Program-made: the position numbers and the translations under genes
Part shown: positions 37,669-47,540 of the stretch, in pieces
How the letters are laid out: each line of letters opens with the position of its first letter
Position numbering within the stretch: position 1 is the first letter of the stretch
Origin: Variovorax sp. RA8
GTDB taxonomy: Bacteria > Pseudomonadota > Gammaproteobacteria > Burkholderiales > Burkholderiaceae_C
DNA: 64,000 nucleotides
Reading direction: 5' to 3'
Assembly (NCBI RefSeq): GCF_901827175.1
Contig: NZ_LR594662.1
Span: 1-64,000 of the forward strand
The notes under the pieces: generated by a model
Databases searched by the model: none
What the model saw: only the letters and a program-made list of their open reading frames with translations
What the model was told of the DNA's origin: nothing

Positions 37669-38358
37669 ATGCGAATCCTCCTGGTCGAAGACGATGCCGT
37701 TCTGCGCGGCGTGATGTTGCGCAGCTTTGGCGATGCCGGGCACCGCGTCGACGTGGCGGCCAATGCCGAGGACGCGGATCACTTGTGGCGGGTGCAGCTC
37801 TTCGATGCCGTGCTGCTCGACCTCAGCCTGCCGGCCACCGCGAGCGCGACCAGCGGCCTCGGGAGCGGGTTGACCGTGCTGCGCCATGCGCGTGCGCGCG
37901 GCGACCGCACGCCGGTGCTGGTGCTGACGGCACGCGGCCGGACCGAGGAGCGCATCGCCGGTCTGGATGCCGGTGCCGACGACTACCTTGGCAAGCCCTT
38001 CGACCTGGCCGAGGTCGAGGCGCGGCTGCGGGCGCTGGTGCGGCGCGCGCAGGGCACCGAGGACATCGCGACCCTGGGGCAGCTGAAGCTCGACCGCAAG
38101 GCGCGCCGCTTCGCGGTGTCCGGCGCACCGCTGGACCTGCCGGCGCGCGAATTCGAGGTGCTGTGGGAGCTGATGAGCCCGCCGGGCCGCACGGTGAGCA
38201 AGCGTGCGCTGTCCGACAAGCTCTCCACCTTCGACGAGGCGCTGGGCGACAACGCGCTCGAGGCCTTCATCTCGCGACTGCGCAAGAAGTTGAGCGGCAG
38301 TGGTGCGGCCATCCGCACGCTGCGCGGCATCGGCTATCTGCTGGAAGCGGCGACGTGA
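37669..38358 (+). CDS. OmpR-family response regulator
   Basis: Two-component regulator of 229 residues, TctD/QseB type. The receiver has acidic residues VEDD, the phospho-Asp in VLLDLSLPA, Thr in VLTARG and Lys in LGKPFD. The winged-helix domain ends IRTLRGIGYLLEAAT. An insertion of about six residues (ATASATSGLGSG) follows the phospho-Asp loop. It is divergent from copZ with a 236-base gap and is followed 34 bases later by its kinase gene. The signal and targets are not visible. Confidence 0.9.
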   Translation: MRILLVEDDAVLRGVMLRSFGDAGHRVDVAANAEDADHLWRVQLFDAVLLDLSLPATASATSGLGSGLTVLRHARARGDRTPVLVLTARGRTEERIAGLDAGADDYLGKPFDLAEVEARLRALVRRAQGTEDIATLGQLKLDRKARRFAVSGAPLDLPAREFEVLWELMSPPGRTVSKRALSDKLSTFDEALGDNALEAFISRLRKKLSGSGAAIRTLRGIGYLLEAAT

Positions 38359-38392
38359 GCGCCGCGCCACGGCGCTCGGGGGAGGCCGTCCG

Positions 38393-39796
38393 GTGAACAT
38401 GCCGGCGCGCCGTGCTGCGGCGGGCGCGCCTTCGCTCACCGCACGCGTGCTGCGGCGGGTGCTGCTGCCGCTGGCGCTGACATGGCTCGCGGGCACGGTG
38501 ATCGCCGTCGCCGTGGCCAGCCATTTCACCGAGCAGGCTTTCGACCGCTCGCTTCTCGACGACGCCTACGCGGTCTCGGCCAACGTCGAGGCAGGCGAGC
38601 GCGACATCCAGCTGCGGCTGACACCGCGCGAGGTCACGAGCGTGTTGTTCGACCAGTCGGAGACCAACTACTTCGCGGTGCTGCGGCAGGACGGCTCGCT
38701 GCTGGCGGGTCGCGCAGGCCTGCATGCGCCGCTGCCCGAGGAGGGCGCGCGCTATCGCTTCTCCGACATCGTGCACGAAGGCCAGCCGCTGCGCGCGGTC
38801 GTGCTGGACCACGAGTCGCCCAACGCCTTCCGCGTGGTGATCGCGCAGACGACGCTGGCGCGCAGCGCGCTGGTGGAGCGCCTGCTGGCCTACGCGCTGG
38901 CGCCGCAGCTGCTGTTGCTGGCGCTGCTCGCGATCTGGCTGTGGCGTGGCATCGAGGGCGAGCTGCGGCCGCTGGGCGAGTTGCGGCGGACGCTGGACCG
39001 GCGCGATGCGCGCGACCTGGCGCCGGTGCCGGTGGCGCGCAGCTCGCGCGAGCTGGAGCGCCTGGGCGAAACGCTCAATGCGCTGTTCGAGCGCCTTGGC
39101 CACAGCGTGCGCGCGCAGCGCGAGTTCGCGGGCAATGTGGCGCACGAGCTGCGCACGCCGCTGGCGGGCATCCGCGCGCTGGCCGACTACGGACTGGCGC
39201 AGCAGGCCCCCGCCGTCTGGCGCGAGCAGCTGCAGCAGATCGCCGCCAGCCAGGCGCGCGCCAGCCGCCTGGTCGACCAGCTGCTCGGCCTGGCGCTGGC
39301 CGACGAAGGACGCACGGGCCTGCAGCGTGAGCCGCTGCGGCTCGACGTGTTGGTGGAACAGGCGGTGCTGCGCCATCTGGCGCGGGCCGACGCGCAGGGC
39401 GTGGACCTGGGCGCGCTGGGCCTGGAGGTGCCGGTGACGGTGCAGGCCAACGCCGCGCTGGTCGAGGGCATCCTCGACAACCTGATCGACAACGCGTTGC
39501 GCTACGGCGGCCGCACCATCACCATTGCGCTGGCCGGGCGCACGCTGTCGGTGATCGACGACGGCCCTGGCATCGCGCCCGAGCTGCACCGTGCGCTGGT
39601 GCAGCGCTGGTCGCAGGGGCCCGAAGGCATGAAGCTGGGCCAGGGCGCCGGCCTCGGGCTGGCGATCGTGGCGCGCTATGCCGCGCTGCTCGACGCGGAA
39701 CTGCGCTTCGAAAAAGCCAGCGAAGCCGGCGGGCTGCGGGTCAGCGTGGCCTTCGGCGCGCCGCCCGCGACCCAGGCTCAGGCCAGCGCCGGGTAG
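38393..39796 (+). CDS. Two-component sensor histidine kinase (TctE/QseC type)
   Basis: Membrane kinase of 467 residues, paired with the upstream regulator. There are two transmembrane helices (about 25-45 and 165-185), and the periplasmic part looks like the two-component sensor N-terminal family. Phospho-His is in GNVAHELRTPLAGIR. ATP-binding motifs are NLIDNALRYGG, DDGPGI and GAGLGLAIVARYA. I start at GTG 38393 because GGGAGG lies 8 bases before it; an ATG two codons later is possible. The 3' end overlaps the convergent oxidoreductase gene by 19 bases. Confidence 0.9.
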   Translation: MNMPARRAAAGAPSLTARVLRRVLLPLALTWLAGTVIAVAVASHFTEQAFDRSLLDDAYAVSANVEAGERDIQLRLTPREVTSVLFDQSETNYFAVLRQDGSLLAGRAGLHAPLPEEGARYRFSDIVHEGQPLRAVVLDHESPNAFRVVIAQTTLARSALVERLLAYALAPQLLLLALLAIWLWRGIEGELRPLGELRRTLDRRDARDLAPVPVARSSRELERLGETLNALFERLGHSVRAQREFAGNVAHELRTPLAGIRALADYGLAQQAPAVWREQLQQIAASQARASRLVDQLLGLALADEGRTGLQREPLRLDVLVEQAVLRHLARADAQGVDLGALGLEVPVTVQANAALVEGILDNLIDNALRYGGRTITIALAGRTLSVIDDGPGIAPELHRALVQRWSQGPEGMKLGQGAGLGLAIVARYAALLDAELRFEKASEAGGLRVSVAFGAPPATQAQASAG

Positions 39797-40881
39797 TCGA
39801 TGTAGCCCTTCTCGCCGCCGCCGTAGAAGGTGCTCTTGTCCCAGGGATTGAGCGGCGCGTCTTCCCGCAGCCGGCGCACCAGGTCGGGGTTGGAGATGAA
39901 GGGCTTGCCGAAGGCCACGAGGTCGTCGCCTTCCTTCAGCGCAGCTTCGGCCAGCGGCTTGTCGTAGCCGTTGTTCACCATCCAGGCGGCCTGGCCGCCG
40001 GCGGCGCGATAGGCGGCCTTGAGGGCCTCGTAGTCGAAGGGCCGGTCCTGCAGCTCGCGCGGCCCGCCGGTGGCGCCTTCGATGACGTGGACGTAGGCCA
40101 GGCCCAGCGGCGCGAGCTGTTTCACGACATATTCGAAGAGCGGCTGCGGGTCCGCGTCGTGCACGTCGTTGGCGGGCGTGACCGGCGACAGCCGGATGCC
40201 GGTGACGCCGCCGCCGACCGCGTCGACCACCGCCCTTGCCACTTCGAGCAGCAGGCGGGCGCGGTTCTCGATGCTGCCGCCGTAGTCGTCGCGCCGATGG
40301 TTGCTGCCGCTCTTGAGGAACTGGTCAAGCAGGTAGCCGTTGGCGGCATGGATCTCGACGCCGTCGAAGCCGGCGGTCTCCACGGCATTGCGGGCGGCTG
40401 CCGCATAGGCATGGACGATGCCGGGCAGCTCGCTCGCGTCGAGGGCGCGAGGCTCCGAGGTCTCGACGAAGGTGGGCACGCCGTTCCTGATCAGCACCGT
40501 CTTGGTCTTGGCTGCGATGGCCGATGGAGCGACCGGCTTGCCGCCGCCTGGCTGCAGCTCTTTGTGCGAGACCCGGCCGACGTGCCACAGCTGCACGACG
40601 ATCTTGCCGCCCTCGGCATGGACGGCATCGGTGACGCGCTTCCAGGCCTGGAGCTGCTCCGTCCCGTAGAGGCCCGGCACGTCGGCATAGCCCTGACCCT
40701 GGTGGCTGATGGCGGTAGCTTCGGTGATCAGCAGGCCGGCGCCGGCGCGCTGCGCATAGTAGGTGGCGGCGATCGGGGGCGGCACCGCGTTGGGCGAACG
40801 GTTGCGCGTGAGCGGCGCCATGACGACGCGGTTGGCGAGCTTCAGATCGCCGGCCTGGATCGGATCGAAAAGGGAGGACAT
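39778..40881 (-). CDS. nemA: Alkene reductase, Old Yellow Enzyme family
   Basis: FMN-dependent NAD(P)H oxidoreductase (367 residues, TIM barrel) that reduces activated C=C bonds, nitrate esters or N-ethylmaleimide in characterised relatives. It opens with SLFDPIQAGDLKLANRVVMAPLTR, the FMN-binding start. The catalytic segment is HAANGYLLDQFL with SNHRRDDYGGSIENR, and late FMN phosphate contacts are GYDKPLAEAAL and VAFGKPFISNPDL. It stands alone. The 115-base region upstream is divergent with an MFS gene that could export its substrates. Confidence 0.9.
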   Translation of the reverse strand: MSSLFDPIQAGDLKLANRVVMAPLTRNRSPNAVPPPIAATYYAQRAGAGLLITEATAISHQGQGYADVPGLYGTEQLQAWKRVTDAVHAEGGKIVVQLWHVGRVSHKELQPGGGKPVAPSAIAAKTKTVLIRNGVPTFVETSEPRALDASELPGIVHAYAAAARNAVETAGFDGVEIHAANGYLLDQFLKSGSNHRRDDYGGSIENRARLLLEVARAVVDAVGGGVTGIRLSPVTPANDVHDADPQPLFEYVVKQLAPLGLAYVHVIEGATGGPRELQDRPFDYEALKAAYRAAGGQAAWMVNNGYDKPLAEAALKEGDDLVAFGKPFISNPDLVRRLREDAPLNPWDKSTFYGGGEKGYIDYPALA

Positions 40882-40996
40882 CCATTTTCCTTTTGTTGTG
40901 ACGAGAATGCACCCGACGGTAATGCGATGCGCACGGCCGCGCTGTCACGGGGTTGTCGTTTTGCTGGTAGTGCATGCCGCAGAATGGCCGTCCCCG

Positions 40997-42211
40997 ATGA
41001 CGACCCTCGCCGCCCCGCTCACGCCCTCCCGAGCCCTGCGCCTTGCACTTGCGCTGTCCCTGGGGGCTGCGGTGTCGCTGGGCATCACGCGCTTTTCCTA
41101 TGGCCTGCTGCTGCCGCCGATGCGCGCCGACCTGGGCTGGAGCTACACGCTGGCGGGCGGGATGAACACCGCCAACGCCGCCGGCTATCTGGTCGGTGCG
41201 CTGATGACGCCGGCCTTGATGCGCCGATTCGGGCCGCTGCGGCTGCTGGTCGCCGGCGCGGTGTGGGCCAGCATCTTCATGGGGGCCAGCGGCTTCTTCA
41301 CATCGGCGCCGGCGCTGTTGGCGCAACGGCTGCTGGCCGGCGTCGCGAGCGCCTGGGTCTTCGTCGCCGGCGGGCTGCTGGCCGCGCGTCTCGGTGCGCT
41401 GCAGCCCGAACGCGCGGGCCTGCTGCTGGGCCTCTACTACGGAGGCACGGGCCTCGGCATCACCCTGTCGGCGCTGCTGGTGCCGCCGGTGCTGCGGGCC
41501 GCGGCCGGCCAGGCGCATGGCTGGGCCTGGGCCTGGTGGGCGCTGGCGCTGGCGTGCATGGCGGCGACGGCGGTGCTCGGTCTCGCGTCGCGCGCCATGC
41601 CGGCCGATGCGCCCCCGGGCGCTGCGGCATCGCCGGCGGTTGCCGCAGCCCCGCGCGACGGCGTGCATCGCCTCGGCTGGGCGCTGGCGGGCTACGCCAT
41701 GTTCGGGATCGGCTACATCGGCTACATGACCTTCGTGATCGCGCTGCTGCGCGAGCAAGGGGCGAGCCCGGAGGGCATCACGGCCTTTTACGCACTGCTC
41801 GGCGTCGCCTGCGTGGCATCGGCGCGGCTCTGGGCGGGACTGCTGGATCGCTCTCGCGGCGGGGCGCCGCAGGCCATCCTCAACGCACTGCTGGGGCTGG
41901 CGACGCTGCTGCCGGTGCTCAGCACGGCGTGGCCGGTGGCGCTGCTGTCGGGCCTGTTGTTCGGCGCGGTCTTCCTCTCGGTGGTGGCCTCCACCACGGC
42001 GCTGGTGCGCCACAACCTGCCGGAGGCGCAATGGGTGGCCGGCATCAGCGCCTTCACGATCATCTTCGCGCTGGGACAGATCGTGGGGCCGACGGTGACG
42101 GGCTGGATCTCCGATGGCGCGGGCGGCTTGGCGCACGGCCTCGTGGCCTCGGCTGCGGCGCTGTGGGTCGGCGCCGCGCTGGCGTGGCGACAGCGGCCGC
42201 TCGACCGCTGA
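40997..42211 (+). CDS. YbfB/YjiJ-family MFS transporter
   Basis: Inner-membrane transporter of 404 residues with twelve predicted helices. GITRFSYGLLLPPMRADLGWS at the N-terminus and the GYLVGAL loop are typical of the YbfB/YjiJ branch, whose substrates are unknown. The second half begins after a Pro/Ala-rich linker (about 200-220). The frame extends far upstream, but the ATG giving MTTLAAPLTPSRALRLALALS begins the first helix. It is divergent from the alkene reductase gene and ends 10 bases before the convergent GST. Confidence 0.85.
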   Translation: MTTLAAPLTPSRALRLALALSLGAAVSLGITRFSYGLLLPPMRADLGWSYTLAGGMNTANAAGYLVGALMTPALMRRFGPLRLLVAGAVWASIFMGASGFFTSAPALLAQRLLAGVASAWVFVAGGLLAARLGALQPERAGLLLGLYYGGTGLGITLSALLVPPVLRAAAGQAHGWAWAWWALALACMAATAVLGLASRAMPADAPPGAAASPAVAAAPRDGVHRLGWALAGYAMFGIGYIGYMTFVIALLREQGASPEGITAFYALLGVACVASARLWAGLLDRSRGGAPQAILNALLGLATLLPVLSTAWPVALLSGLLFGAVFLSVVASTTALVRHNLPEAQWVAGISAFTIIFALGQIVGPTVTGWISDGAGGLAHGLVASAAALWVGAALAWRQRPLDR

Positions 42212-42221
42212 GCCGCGCGCC

Positions 42222-42830
42222 TTACTTGGCGAGGCCCTCGGCCTTGAGCGCCTCCTGCACGTTCGGCCTGGCACCGACGCGCGCATGCCAGGCCTGGACG
42301 TTGGGATAGGGTGACAGGTCGATACCGACGGGCTTGGCCCAGTTGGTGACGGTGAACAGGTAGCCGTCGGCGACAGTGAAGTGTTCGCCCATCAGGTATT
42401 CCTTGCCCTCGAGCTCGCGGTTGAGCCACTCGTAGCGCGATTCCAGCTTGCTCTTGAAGACAGCTTTCGCCTCCTCGGGCATGGCGGGGTTGAAGAAGGG
42501 CGAGTAGGTCTTGTGGATCTCGGTGCCTATGAAGGTGAGCCACTCCTGCAGCCGATAGCGCGACAGCGTGCCGGCCGCCGGCGCGAGGTTCTTGGTGGGG
42601 GCGAGATCGGCGATGTACTGCACGATGGCCGGGCCTTCTCGCAGGCGCGTGCCATCGTCGAGCTCGAGCATCGGCACATAGCCGAGCGGGTTGATGCCGT
42701 AGTAGTCGGTGCCGTCCTTCAGCTTGTGGCTCTTGGTGCTGGCGAGCACGGGTTCGAAGGCGATGCCGGCTTCGCGCAGCGCGATATGCGGCGACAGCGA
42801 GCAAGCGCCCGGCGAGTAGTACAGCTTCAT
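42222..42830 (-). CDS. Glutathione S-transferase
   Basis: Cytosolic GST of 202 residues, beta class. The thioredoxin-like N-domain shows MKLYYSPGACSLSPHIALREAG with Cys10 as the beta-class catalytic residue, and NPLGYVPML-x-LDDG with the cis-Pro. The Glu-Gly-Pro of REGPAIVQYIAD binds glutathione. The helical C-domain has HFTVADGYLFTVTNWA. It probably detoxifies electrophiles. No operon partner is evident. The frame continues upstream without homology, so the ATG at 42830 is used. Confidence 0.9.
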   Translation of the reverse strand: MKLYYSPGACSLSPHIALREAGIAFEPVLASTKSHKLKDGTDYYGINPLGYVPMLELDDGTRLREGPAIVQYIADLAPTKNLAPAAGTLSRYRLQEWLTFIGTEIHKTYSPFFNPAMPEEAKAVFKSKLESRYEWLNRELEGKEYLMGEHFTVADGYLFTVTNWAKPVGIDLSPYPNVQAWHARVGARPNVQEALKAEGLAK

Positions 42831-43005
42831 GCAAAAGACTCCGATGGAATGTTGAGGAACGCTTGGGAAAGCAGAGCATGCTAGCGGTTTCGCGCCGCGT
42901 TTTTGTCCTACGGTGCCACGGGCGGGCCGACTATCGGTGGCCGGAGAGGGTTTTCTTATTCTGCGATGCGCCGCGGCTTGGGCCGCGATTCGAAGGAGCT
43001 CCTCT

Positions 43006-43191
43006 ATGTTGAAGTACGCCATCATCTTCGCGATCGTCTCGCTGATTGCGGGCGCGCTCGGCTTCGGCGGTATCGCCGCGGGCGCGGCCGGCATTGCCAA
43101 GCTGCTCTTCGGCCTGTTCCTGATCTTGGCGGTGCTCTTCCTGGTGCTGGCGGCGCTGGGAATCGGCGCCGCGAAGAAAGCCTTGGACTGA
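43006..43191 (+). CDS. DUF1328 small membrane protein
   Basis: A 61-residue inner-membrane protein of the YtjA/DUF1328 family, with two hydrophobic helices separated by a [12 protein letters not shown] turn ([41 protein letters not shown]). AAGGAG precedes the ATG. Function is unknown; E. coli and pseudomonad relatives are induced under stress. The transglutaminase gene starts 25 bases downstream, so the two may share a transcript. Confidence 0.85.
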   Translation: MLKYAIIFAIVSLIAGALGFGGIAAGAAGIAKLLFGLFLILAVLFLVLAALGIGAAKKALD

Positions 43192-43216
43192 CGGCGCCGG
43201 GGCTCGGGGGAGGAAC

Positions 43217-44131
43217 ATGCATGCGTCGAACCTGGAAGCCGTGCTCGACTACCAGGTCGAGGCGCCTTCGCACCTGGTGTTCAACATCGAGGCGGCGCGC
43301 AGCGGTGCACAGGCCGTAGCGAGCGAGGAGCTCGTGATCGAGCCTGCGGTGCAGCGGGAAACTTTCTGCGACGAGGCCAGCGGCAACCGCTTCGTGCGTT
43401 TCGACGCGCCGGCGGGGCCGCTGAAGATCCGCTATCGGGCGCAGGTCCAGCGCTCCCACGTGCTGGTGCCGCCCGACCTCGCGGAGCTGCCGGTGAACCA
43501 GGTGCCGCACGAGTTGCTCGGCTACCTGATGCCGAGCCGCTACTGCGAGTCGGACTTGATGTCGCGCTGCGCGCAGCAGCTCTTTGGTGACCTGCCGCCG
43601 GGCATCGGACGCGTGCAGGCGATCGCCGACTGGATCCACGACAGCATCACCTACGAGCCGGGCAGCAGCGATTCGACCACCACCGCGCGAGAGGTGTTCG
43701 TCGAGCGCGCGGGCGTGTGCCGCGATTTCGCGCATCTCGGCATTACCTTCTGCCGCGCTCTCAACATCCCGGCGCGGCTGGTGGTGGGCTATGTCTGGTT
43801 CGACGAGCCACCGCAGGATTTCCATGCGGTGTTCGAGGCCTGGCTTGGCGGGCAGTGGGTGCTGTTCGATGCGACGCGCATGGCGCCACCGGACCGGCTG
43901 GTGCGGGTGGGCACCGGCGCCGATGCGAAGGATGTGGCCTTCTGCACCTTCTTCGGGCCCGTTCGCATGACCGGCAAAACCTTGAGCGTGCAAGAGGTGC
44001 AGGACGAGCGCCTCGTCGTCTCCGCCGGGCCAGTGCCCAGCGGGCAGCTGGTGGGCATCGAGAAGCCGGTGCCGGTGGCAGCGGCCTCGGTGTCCCTGCT
44101 CCAGGCCCCCGCGACTGCGCACGTGCTATAA
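43217..44131 (+). CDS. Transglutaminase-like cysteine protease family protein
   Basis: Cytoplasmic transglutaminase-fold protein of 304 residues. An N-terminal beta domain (about 1-100) precedes the catalytic core. The triad is Cys in ERAGVCRDFAHL, His in DFHAVFEAW and Asp in LFDATRMAP. These are the arrangements of the bacterial protease or amidase-like members, and no substrate is known. An Ala/Val-rich tail follows. Its stop codon overlaps a short A-rich hairpin. It follows the DUF1328 gene. Confidence 0.85.
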   Translation: MHASNLEAVLDYQVEAPSHLVFNIEAARSGAQAVASEELVIEPAVQRETFCDEASGNRFVRFDAPAGPLKIRYRAQVQRSHVLVPPDLAELPVNQVPHELLGYLMPSRYCESDLMSRCAQQLFGDLPPGIGRVQAIADWIHDSITYEPGSSDSTTTAREVFVERAGVCRDFAHLGITFCRALNIPARLVVGYVWFDEPPQDFHAVFEAWLGGQWVLFDATRMAPPDRLVRVGTGADAKDVAFCTFFGPVRMTGKTLSVQEVQDERLVVSAGPVPSGQLVGIEKPVPVAAASVSLLQAPATAHVL

Positions 44132-44141
44132 AAAAGATAGC
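44125..44141. repeat. A-rich palindrome GCTAT-N7-ATAGC
   Basis: GCTATAAAAAAGATAGC forms a 5-bp stem with an A-rich loop and overlaps the TAA of the transglutaminase gene. AT-rich short palindromes of this kind are frequent between genes in Comamonadaceae. It could act as a 3'-end hairpin or as part of the mnmG promoter region. A TTAAAAT stretch at 44229-44235 is a possible -10 for mnmG. Confidence 0.4.
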
Positions 44142-44281
44142 AGACCGGCGCGACGGCAGGCGCTTTCGAGGCAAAAGCAGCAGCCCGGTGGCCTTGCCCC
44201 TGCGGGCCTATGGCTGCGGCCTGCGCGATTAAAATCGACACCCCCTTTCCGCAAGCGCACGCGCAAGTGCGCCCCTCCCCA

Positions 44282-46231
44282 ATGCTGTATCCCGAAGAAT
44301 TCGATGTGATCGTCGTCGGCGGTGGCCATGCCGGCACCGAGGCCGCGCTGGCTTCGGCGCGCATGGGCGCCCGCACCCTGCTGCTCACCCACAACATCGA
44401 GACGCTGGGGCAGATGAGCTGCAACCCCTCGATCGGCGGCATCGGCAAGGGGCACCTGGTCAAGGAGGTCGACGCGCTCGGTGGCGCGATGGCGATTGCG
44501 ACAGACGAGGCGGGCATCCAGTTCCGCATCCTCAACTCGAGCAAGGGCCCGGCGGTGCGGGCGACGCGCGCGCAGGCCGACCGGGTGCTCTACAAGGCGG
44601 CGATCCGGCGGCGGCTGGAGAACCAGCCGAATCTTTCGCTCTTCCAGCAGGCGGTCGACGACCTGATGATCGAGGGCGACCGGGTGGTGGGCGCGGTGAC
44701 GCAAGTCGGCATCGCGTTCCGGGCGCGCGCCGTGGTGCTGACGGCCGGCACCTTCCTCGATGGCCGGATTCATGTCGGCCTCGACAACTACCAGGCCGGC
44801 CGGGCGGGCGATCCGCCGGCGGTCAGTCTTTCGGCTCGGCTCAAGGAGCTGAAGCTGCCGCAGGGCCGGCTCAAGACCGGCACGCCGCCGCGGCTGGACG
44901 GCCGCAGCATCGATTTCTCCAAATGCGTCGAACAGCCCGGGGACGGCATGCCGGGCGGGGCAGGGCCGATGCCGGTCTTCAGCTTCATGGGCCGGGCGGA
45001 CATGCATCCGCAGCAGATGCCATGCTGGATCACCAACACGAATGCCCGCACGCACGAGATCATCCGCTCCGGCTTCGACCGCAGCCCCATGTTCACCGGC
45101 AAGATCGACGGGGTGGGGCCGCGCTACTGTCCCAGCGTCGAGGACAAGATCAACCGCTTTGCCGACAAGGAAAGCCACCAGATCTTCCTGGAGCCAGAGG
45201 GGCTGACAACCAACGAGTACTACCCGAACGGGATCTCCACCAGTCTCCCCTTCGATATCCAGTACCAGCTGGTCCGCTCGATGGCAGGGCTGGAGAGCGC
45301 GCATATCCTGCGGCCTGGCTATGCGATCGAGTACGACTACTTCGATCCCCGCGGGCTCAAGAGCAGCTTCGAAACGCGTGTCATACAGGGGCTCTTCTTC
45401 GCTGGGCAGATCAACGGCACCACCGGCTATGAAGAGGCCGCAGCCCAAGGGCTCTTCGCCGGGATCAACGCAGCGCTGTTGTGCCGCGGCGAGGCGGCTT
45501 GGCTGCCGCGTCGCGACGAGGCCTACCTGGGTGTCCTTGTCGACGACCTGATCACCAAGGGCGTGACCGAGCCCTACCGCATGTTCACCAGTCGGGCCGA
45601 GTTCCGGCTGCAGCTGCGCGAGGACAACGCCGACATGCGCCTGACAGAGGCGGGCCGCAAACTGGGGCTGGTGGACGACGTGCGATGGGAAGCGTTCTCG
45701 CGCAAGCGCGATCTTGTTTCACGTGAAACAGAGCGGCTGCGTTCGATCTGGGTGAATCCGCGGAACCTGCCGGTCAGCGAGTCGGAGCGCGTTCTCGGCA
45801 AAGCCATCGAGCGCGAGTACAACCTCGGCGACCTCCTGCGGCGCCCCAATGTGGACTATGCGTCGTTAATGTCGCTGGACGGCGGCAAATATGCGTCAGC
45901 CCAAGCGCTGGGCGAATCGGAGATCGAGCAGATCGAGATCGCCGCGAAGTATGCCGGCTACATCGATCGGCAGCACGACGAGGTCGAGCGGGCCGCGCAT
46001 TTCGAGAATCTCAAGCTCCCGGCCGATCTCGATTACGGGCAAGTCAAGGCGCTGAGCTTCGAGGTACGGCAGAAGCTGGCCAAGCATCGGCCTGAAACGC
46101 TGGGACTCGCTTCGCGCATCTCCGGCGTGACGCCGGCGGCTATCTCGCTGCTGATGATCCACTTGCGCAAGGGCGGACAACGCGCCTTCGCACAGAACGC
46201 GGCGGCCGAGTCGCAGCAAGTCGGCGAATGA
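44282..46231 (+). CDS. mnmG: tRNA 5-carboxymethylaminomethyluridine synthesis enzyme MnmG
   Basis: FAD protein that, with MnmE, modifies wobble uridine 34 of several tRNAs. The 649-residue length is normal. The FAD-binding start is [23 protein letters not shown]. The conserved [22 protein letters not shown] and the [11 protein letters not shown] region follow. A helical MnmE-binding C-terminus ends the protein. The ATG is chosen because [10 protein letters not shown] matches the family start. A perfect parS site lies inside the gene at 45715. The stop overlaps the rsmG start by four bases. Confidence 0.97.
   Translation: MLYPEEFDVIVVGGGHAGTEAALASARMGARTLLLTHNIETLGQMSCNPSIGGIGKGHLVKEVDALGGAMAIATDEAGIQFRILNSSKGPAVRATRAQADRVLYKAAIRRRLENQPNLSLFQQAVDDLMIEGDRVVGAVTQVGIAFRARAVVLTAGTFLDGRIHVGLDNYQAGRAGDPPAVSLSARLKELKLPQGRLKTGTPPRLDGRSIDFSKCVEQPGDGMPGGAGPMPVFSFMGRADMHPQQMPCWITNTNARTHEIIRSGFDRSPMFTGKIDGVGPRYCPSVEDKINRFADKESHQIFLEPEGLTTNEYYPNGISTSLPFDIQYQLVRSMAGLESAHILRPGYAIEYDYFDPRGLKSSFETRVIQGLFFAGQINGTTGYEEAAAQGLFAGINAALLCRGEAAWLPRRDEAYLGVLVDDLITKGVTEPYRMFTSRAEFRLQLREDNADMRLTEAGRKLGLVDDVRWEAFSRKRDLVSRETERLRSIWVNPRNLPVSESERVLGKAIEREYNLGDLLRRPNVDYASLMSLDGGKYASAQALGESEIEQIEIAAKYAGYIDRQHDEVERAAHFENLKLPADLDYGQVKALSFEVRQKLAKHRPETLGLASRISGVTPAAISLLMIHLRKGGQRAFAQNAAAESQQVGE
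45715..45730. promoter_or_regulatory. parS centromere site 1 (within mnmG)
   Basis: TGTTTCACGTGAAACA is the exact 16-base consensus ParB-binding palindrome. It encodes part of the mnmG reading frame. parA and parB lie 2-3 kb downstream, and the site is within 46 kb of the origin, as expected for a chromosomal centromere. Confidence 0.95.
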
Positions 46232-46866
46232 GTTCCGATCGGGAGTTGCGCGAGGGCGCGGCGGCGCTCGGGCTGAGCCTGGATGACCGCCAGCGCGAAC
46301 AGCTTCTGGCCTACGCCGCGCTGATTCTGAAATGGAACAAGGTTTACAACCTGACTGCGCTGCGCGACCCCACGAGCGTCCTGACCCATCACTTGCTCGA
46401 CAGCCTGTCCGTCATCGGGCCCTTGGCTCGTGAGTGGCCGGGGAGGGCGGCGCTGCTCGATGTGGGGACGGGTGCCGGTTTGCCGGGGGTGGTGATCGCG
46501 ATCGTGCGCGGCGACATCACAGTCACATGCCTGGACGCGGTCGCCAAGAAGGCGGCTTTCGTCCAGCAAGTGGCGGCTGAACTCGGCTTGCCGAACCTGC
46601 GGGGCTCGCACGGCAGGGTGGAGTCGCTGTCCGGCAGCTTTGAATTGGTCTGCTCGCGCGCCTTCGCGTCCTTGCCCGATTTCTTTGAGGGGTCGAAGCA
46701 TCTGCTCGCGCCCGGTGGCCTTTGGCTAGCCATGAAAGGCAAGACGCCAAGCGAGGAACTGTCCCAGGTGCCGGCCGAGATCGAGGTGTTTCACGTGGAA
46801 CAACTGCGTGTTCCCGGCTTGGACGCCGACCGCTGCATCGTCTGGGCGCGAAAACAGGCGGCTTGA
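46228..46866 (+). CDS. rsmG: 16S rRNA (guanine-527-N7)-methyltransferase RsmG
   Basis: SAM-dependent methyltransferase for G527 of 16S rRNA; loss gives low-level streptomycin resistance. The protein has 212 residues, with N-terminal [13 protein letters not shown], the HHLLDSLSV block, SAM motif [17 protein letters not shown], and [15 protein letters not shown] overlap with mnmG shows translational coupling. A second parS lies in its last 80 bases (46787-46802). Confidence 0.96.
   Translation: MSSDRELREGAAALGLSLDDRQREQLLAYAALILKWNKVYNLTALRDPTSVLTHHLLDSLSVIGPLAREWPGRAALLDVGTGAGLPGVVIAIVRGDITVTCLDAVAKKAAFVQQVAAELGLPNLRGSHGRVESLSGSFELVCSRAFASLPDFFEGSKHLLAPGGLWLAMKGKTPSEELSQVPAEIEVFHVEQLRVPGLDADRCIVWARKQAA
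46787..46802. promoter_or_regulatory. parS-like site 2 (within rsmG)
   Basis: TGTTTCACGTGGAACA matches the parS consensus at 15 of 16 positions, with the CACGTG core intact. It lies 1072 bases from site 1 and 739 bases before parA. Encoded residues are VFHVEQ of RsmG. Confidence 0.8.
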
Positions 46867-46924
46867 GCGACCTTGGCTCACCGACCTCGCTTAGACTCGA
46901 AGCCTCCCCTTCCGAGGCAAATCC

Positions 46925-47539
46925 ATGTTCGGCATCGCTGACTACGGCGCGTTCGTTGTCGCCATCATCGTTTTTCTGGCGATCCCCGGGCCAGGGAATC
47001 TGGCCATCATCACCTCCACGGGCAAGGGCGGCATCCGCGGCGGGCTGGCGGCCGCCCTCGGCCTGATTGCAGGCGACCAAGTCCTGATGTGGGCGGCCGT
47101 GGCGGGGGTTGCTGCGCTGCTGAGTGCCTACCCACCGGCCTTCAAGGCAGTGCAGTGGCTGGGTGCTGCCTACCTGGCCTGGCTGGGATTCCGGATGCTC
47201 ACCGCCAAGCCCGGCGCCGCGCCAATCCTCAACATCCGTCCGCGGCAGTACTTCCGGCAGGCAATGATGATCACGTTGCTGAATCCGAAGGCGATCGTTT
47301 TCTACATGGCCTTCTTCCCGCTCTTCGTCGACCCGGCCCGCCACCAGGGCGTGCTGACCTTCGGTGTGATGGCCCTGACGATCGCGGCGTTGACCTTTGC
47401 CTATTGCCTCGGCGCCACGCTGCTCACGCACTTCCTGGCGGAGCGCCTGCGGGCCAATCCCCGCATCAAGGCTCTCCTCGAAAAGCTGGCTGGCGTCTTC
47501 CTGATTGGCTTCGGCGCCAAGCTGGCGGCCTCTCAGTAG
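46925..47539 (+). CDS. LysE/RhtB-family amino acid exporter
   Basis: Six-helix inner-membrane exporter (204 residues). The family signature is AIPGPGNLAIITSTGKGGIRGGL near the N-terminus. The central LNPKAIVFYMAFFPLFVDP is the usual fourth-helix motif. The exported substrate is unknown; relatives pump homoserine, threonine or lysine. It sits between rsmG and parA, with the parA ATG one base after its stop codon, so it is co-transcribed with the chromosome-partition genes although functionally unrelated. Confidence 0.88.
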   Translation: MFGIADYGAFVVAIIVFLAIPGPGNLAIITSTGKGGIRGGLAAALGLIAGDQVLMWAAVAGVAALLSAYPPAFKAVQWLGAAYLAWLGFRMLTAKPGAAPILNIRPRQYFRQAMMITLLNPKAIVFYMAFFPLFVDPARHQGVLTFGVMALTIAALTFAYCLGATLLTHFLAERLRANPRIKALLEKLAGVFLIGFGAKLAASQ

Positions 47540-47540
47540 C

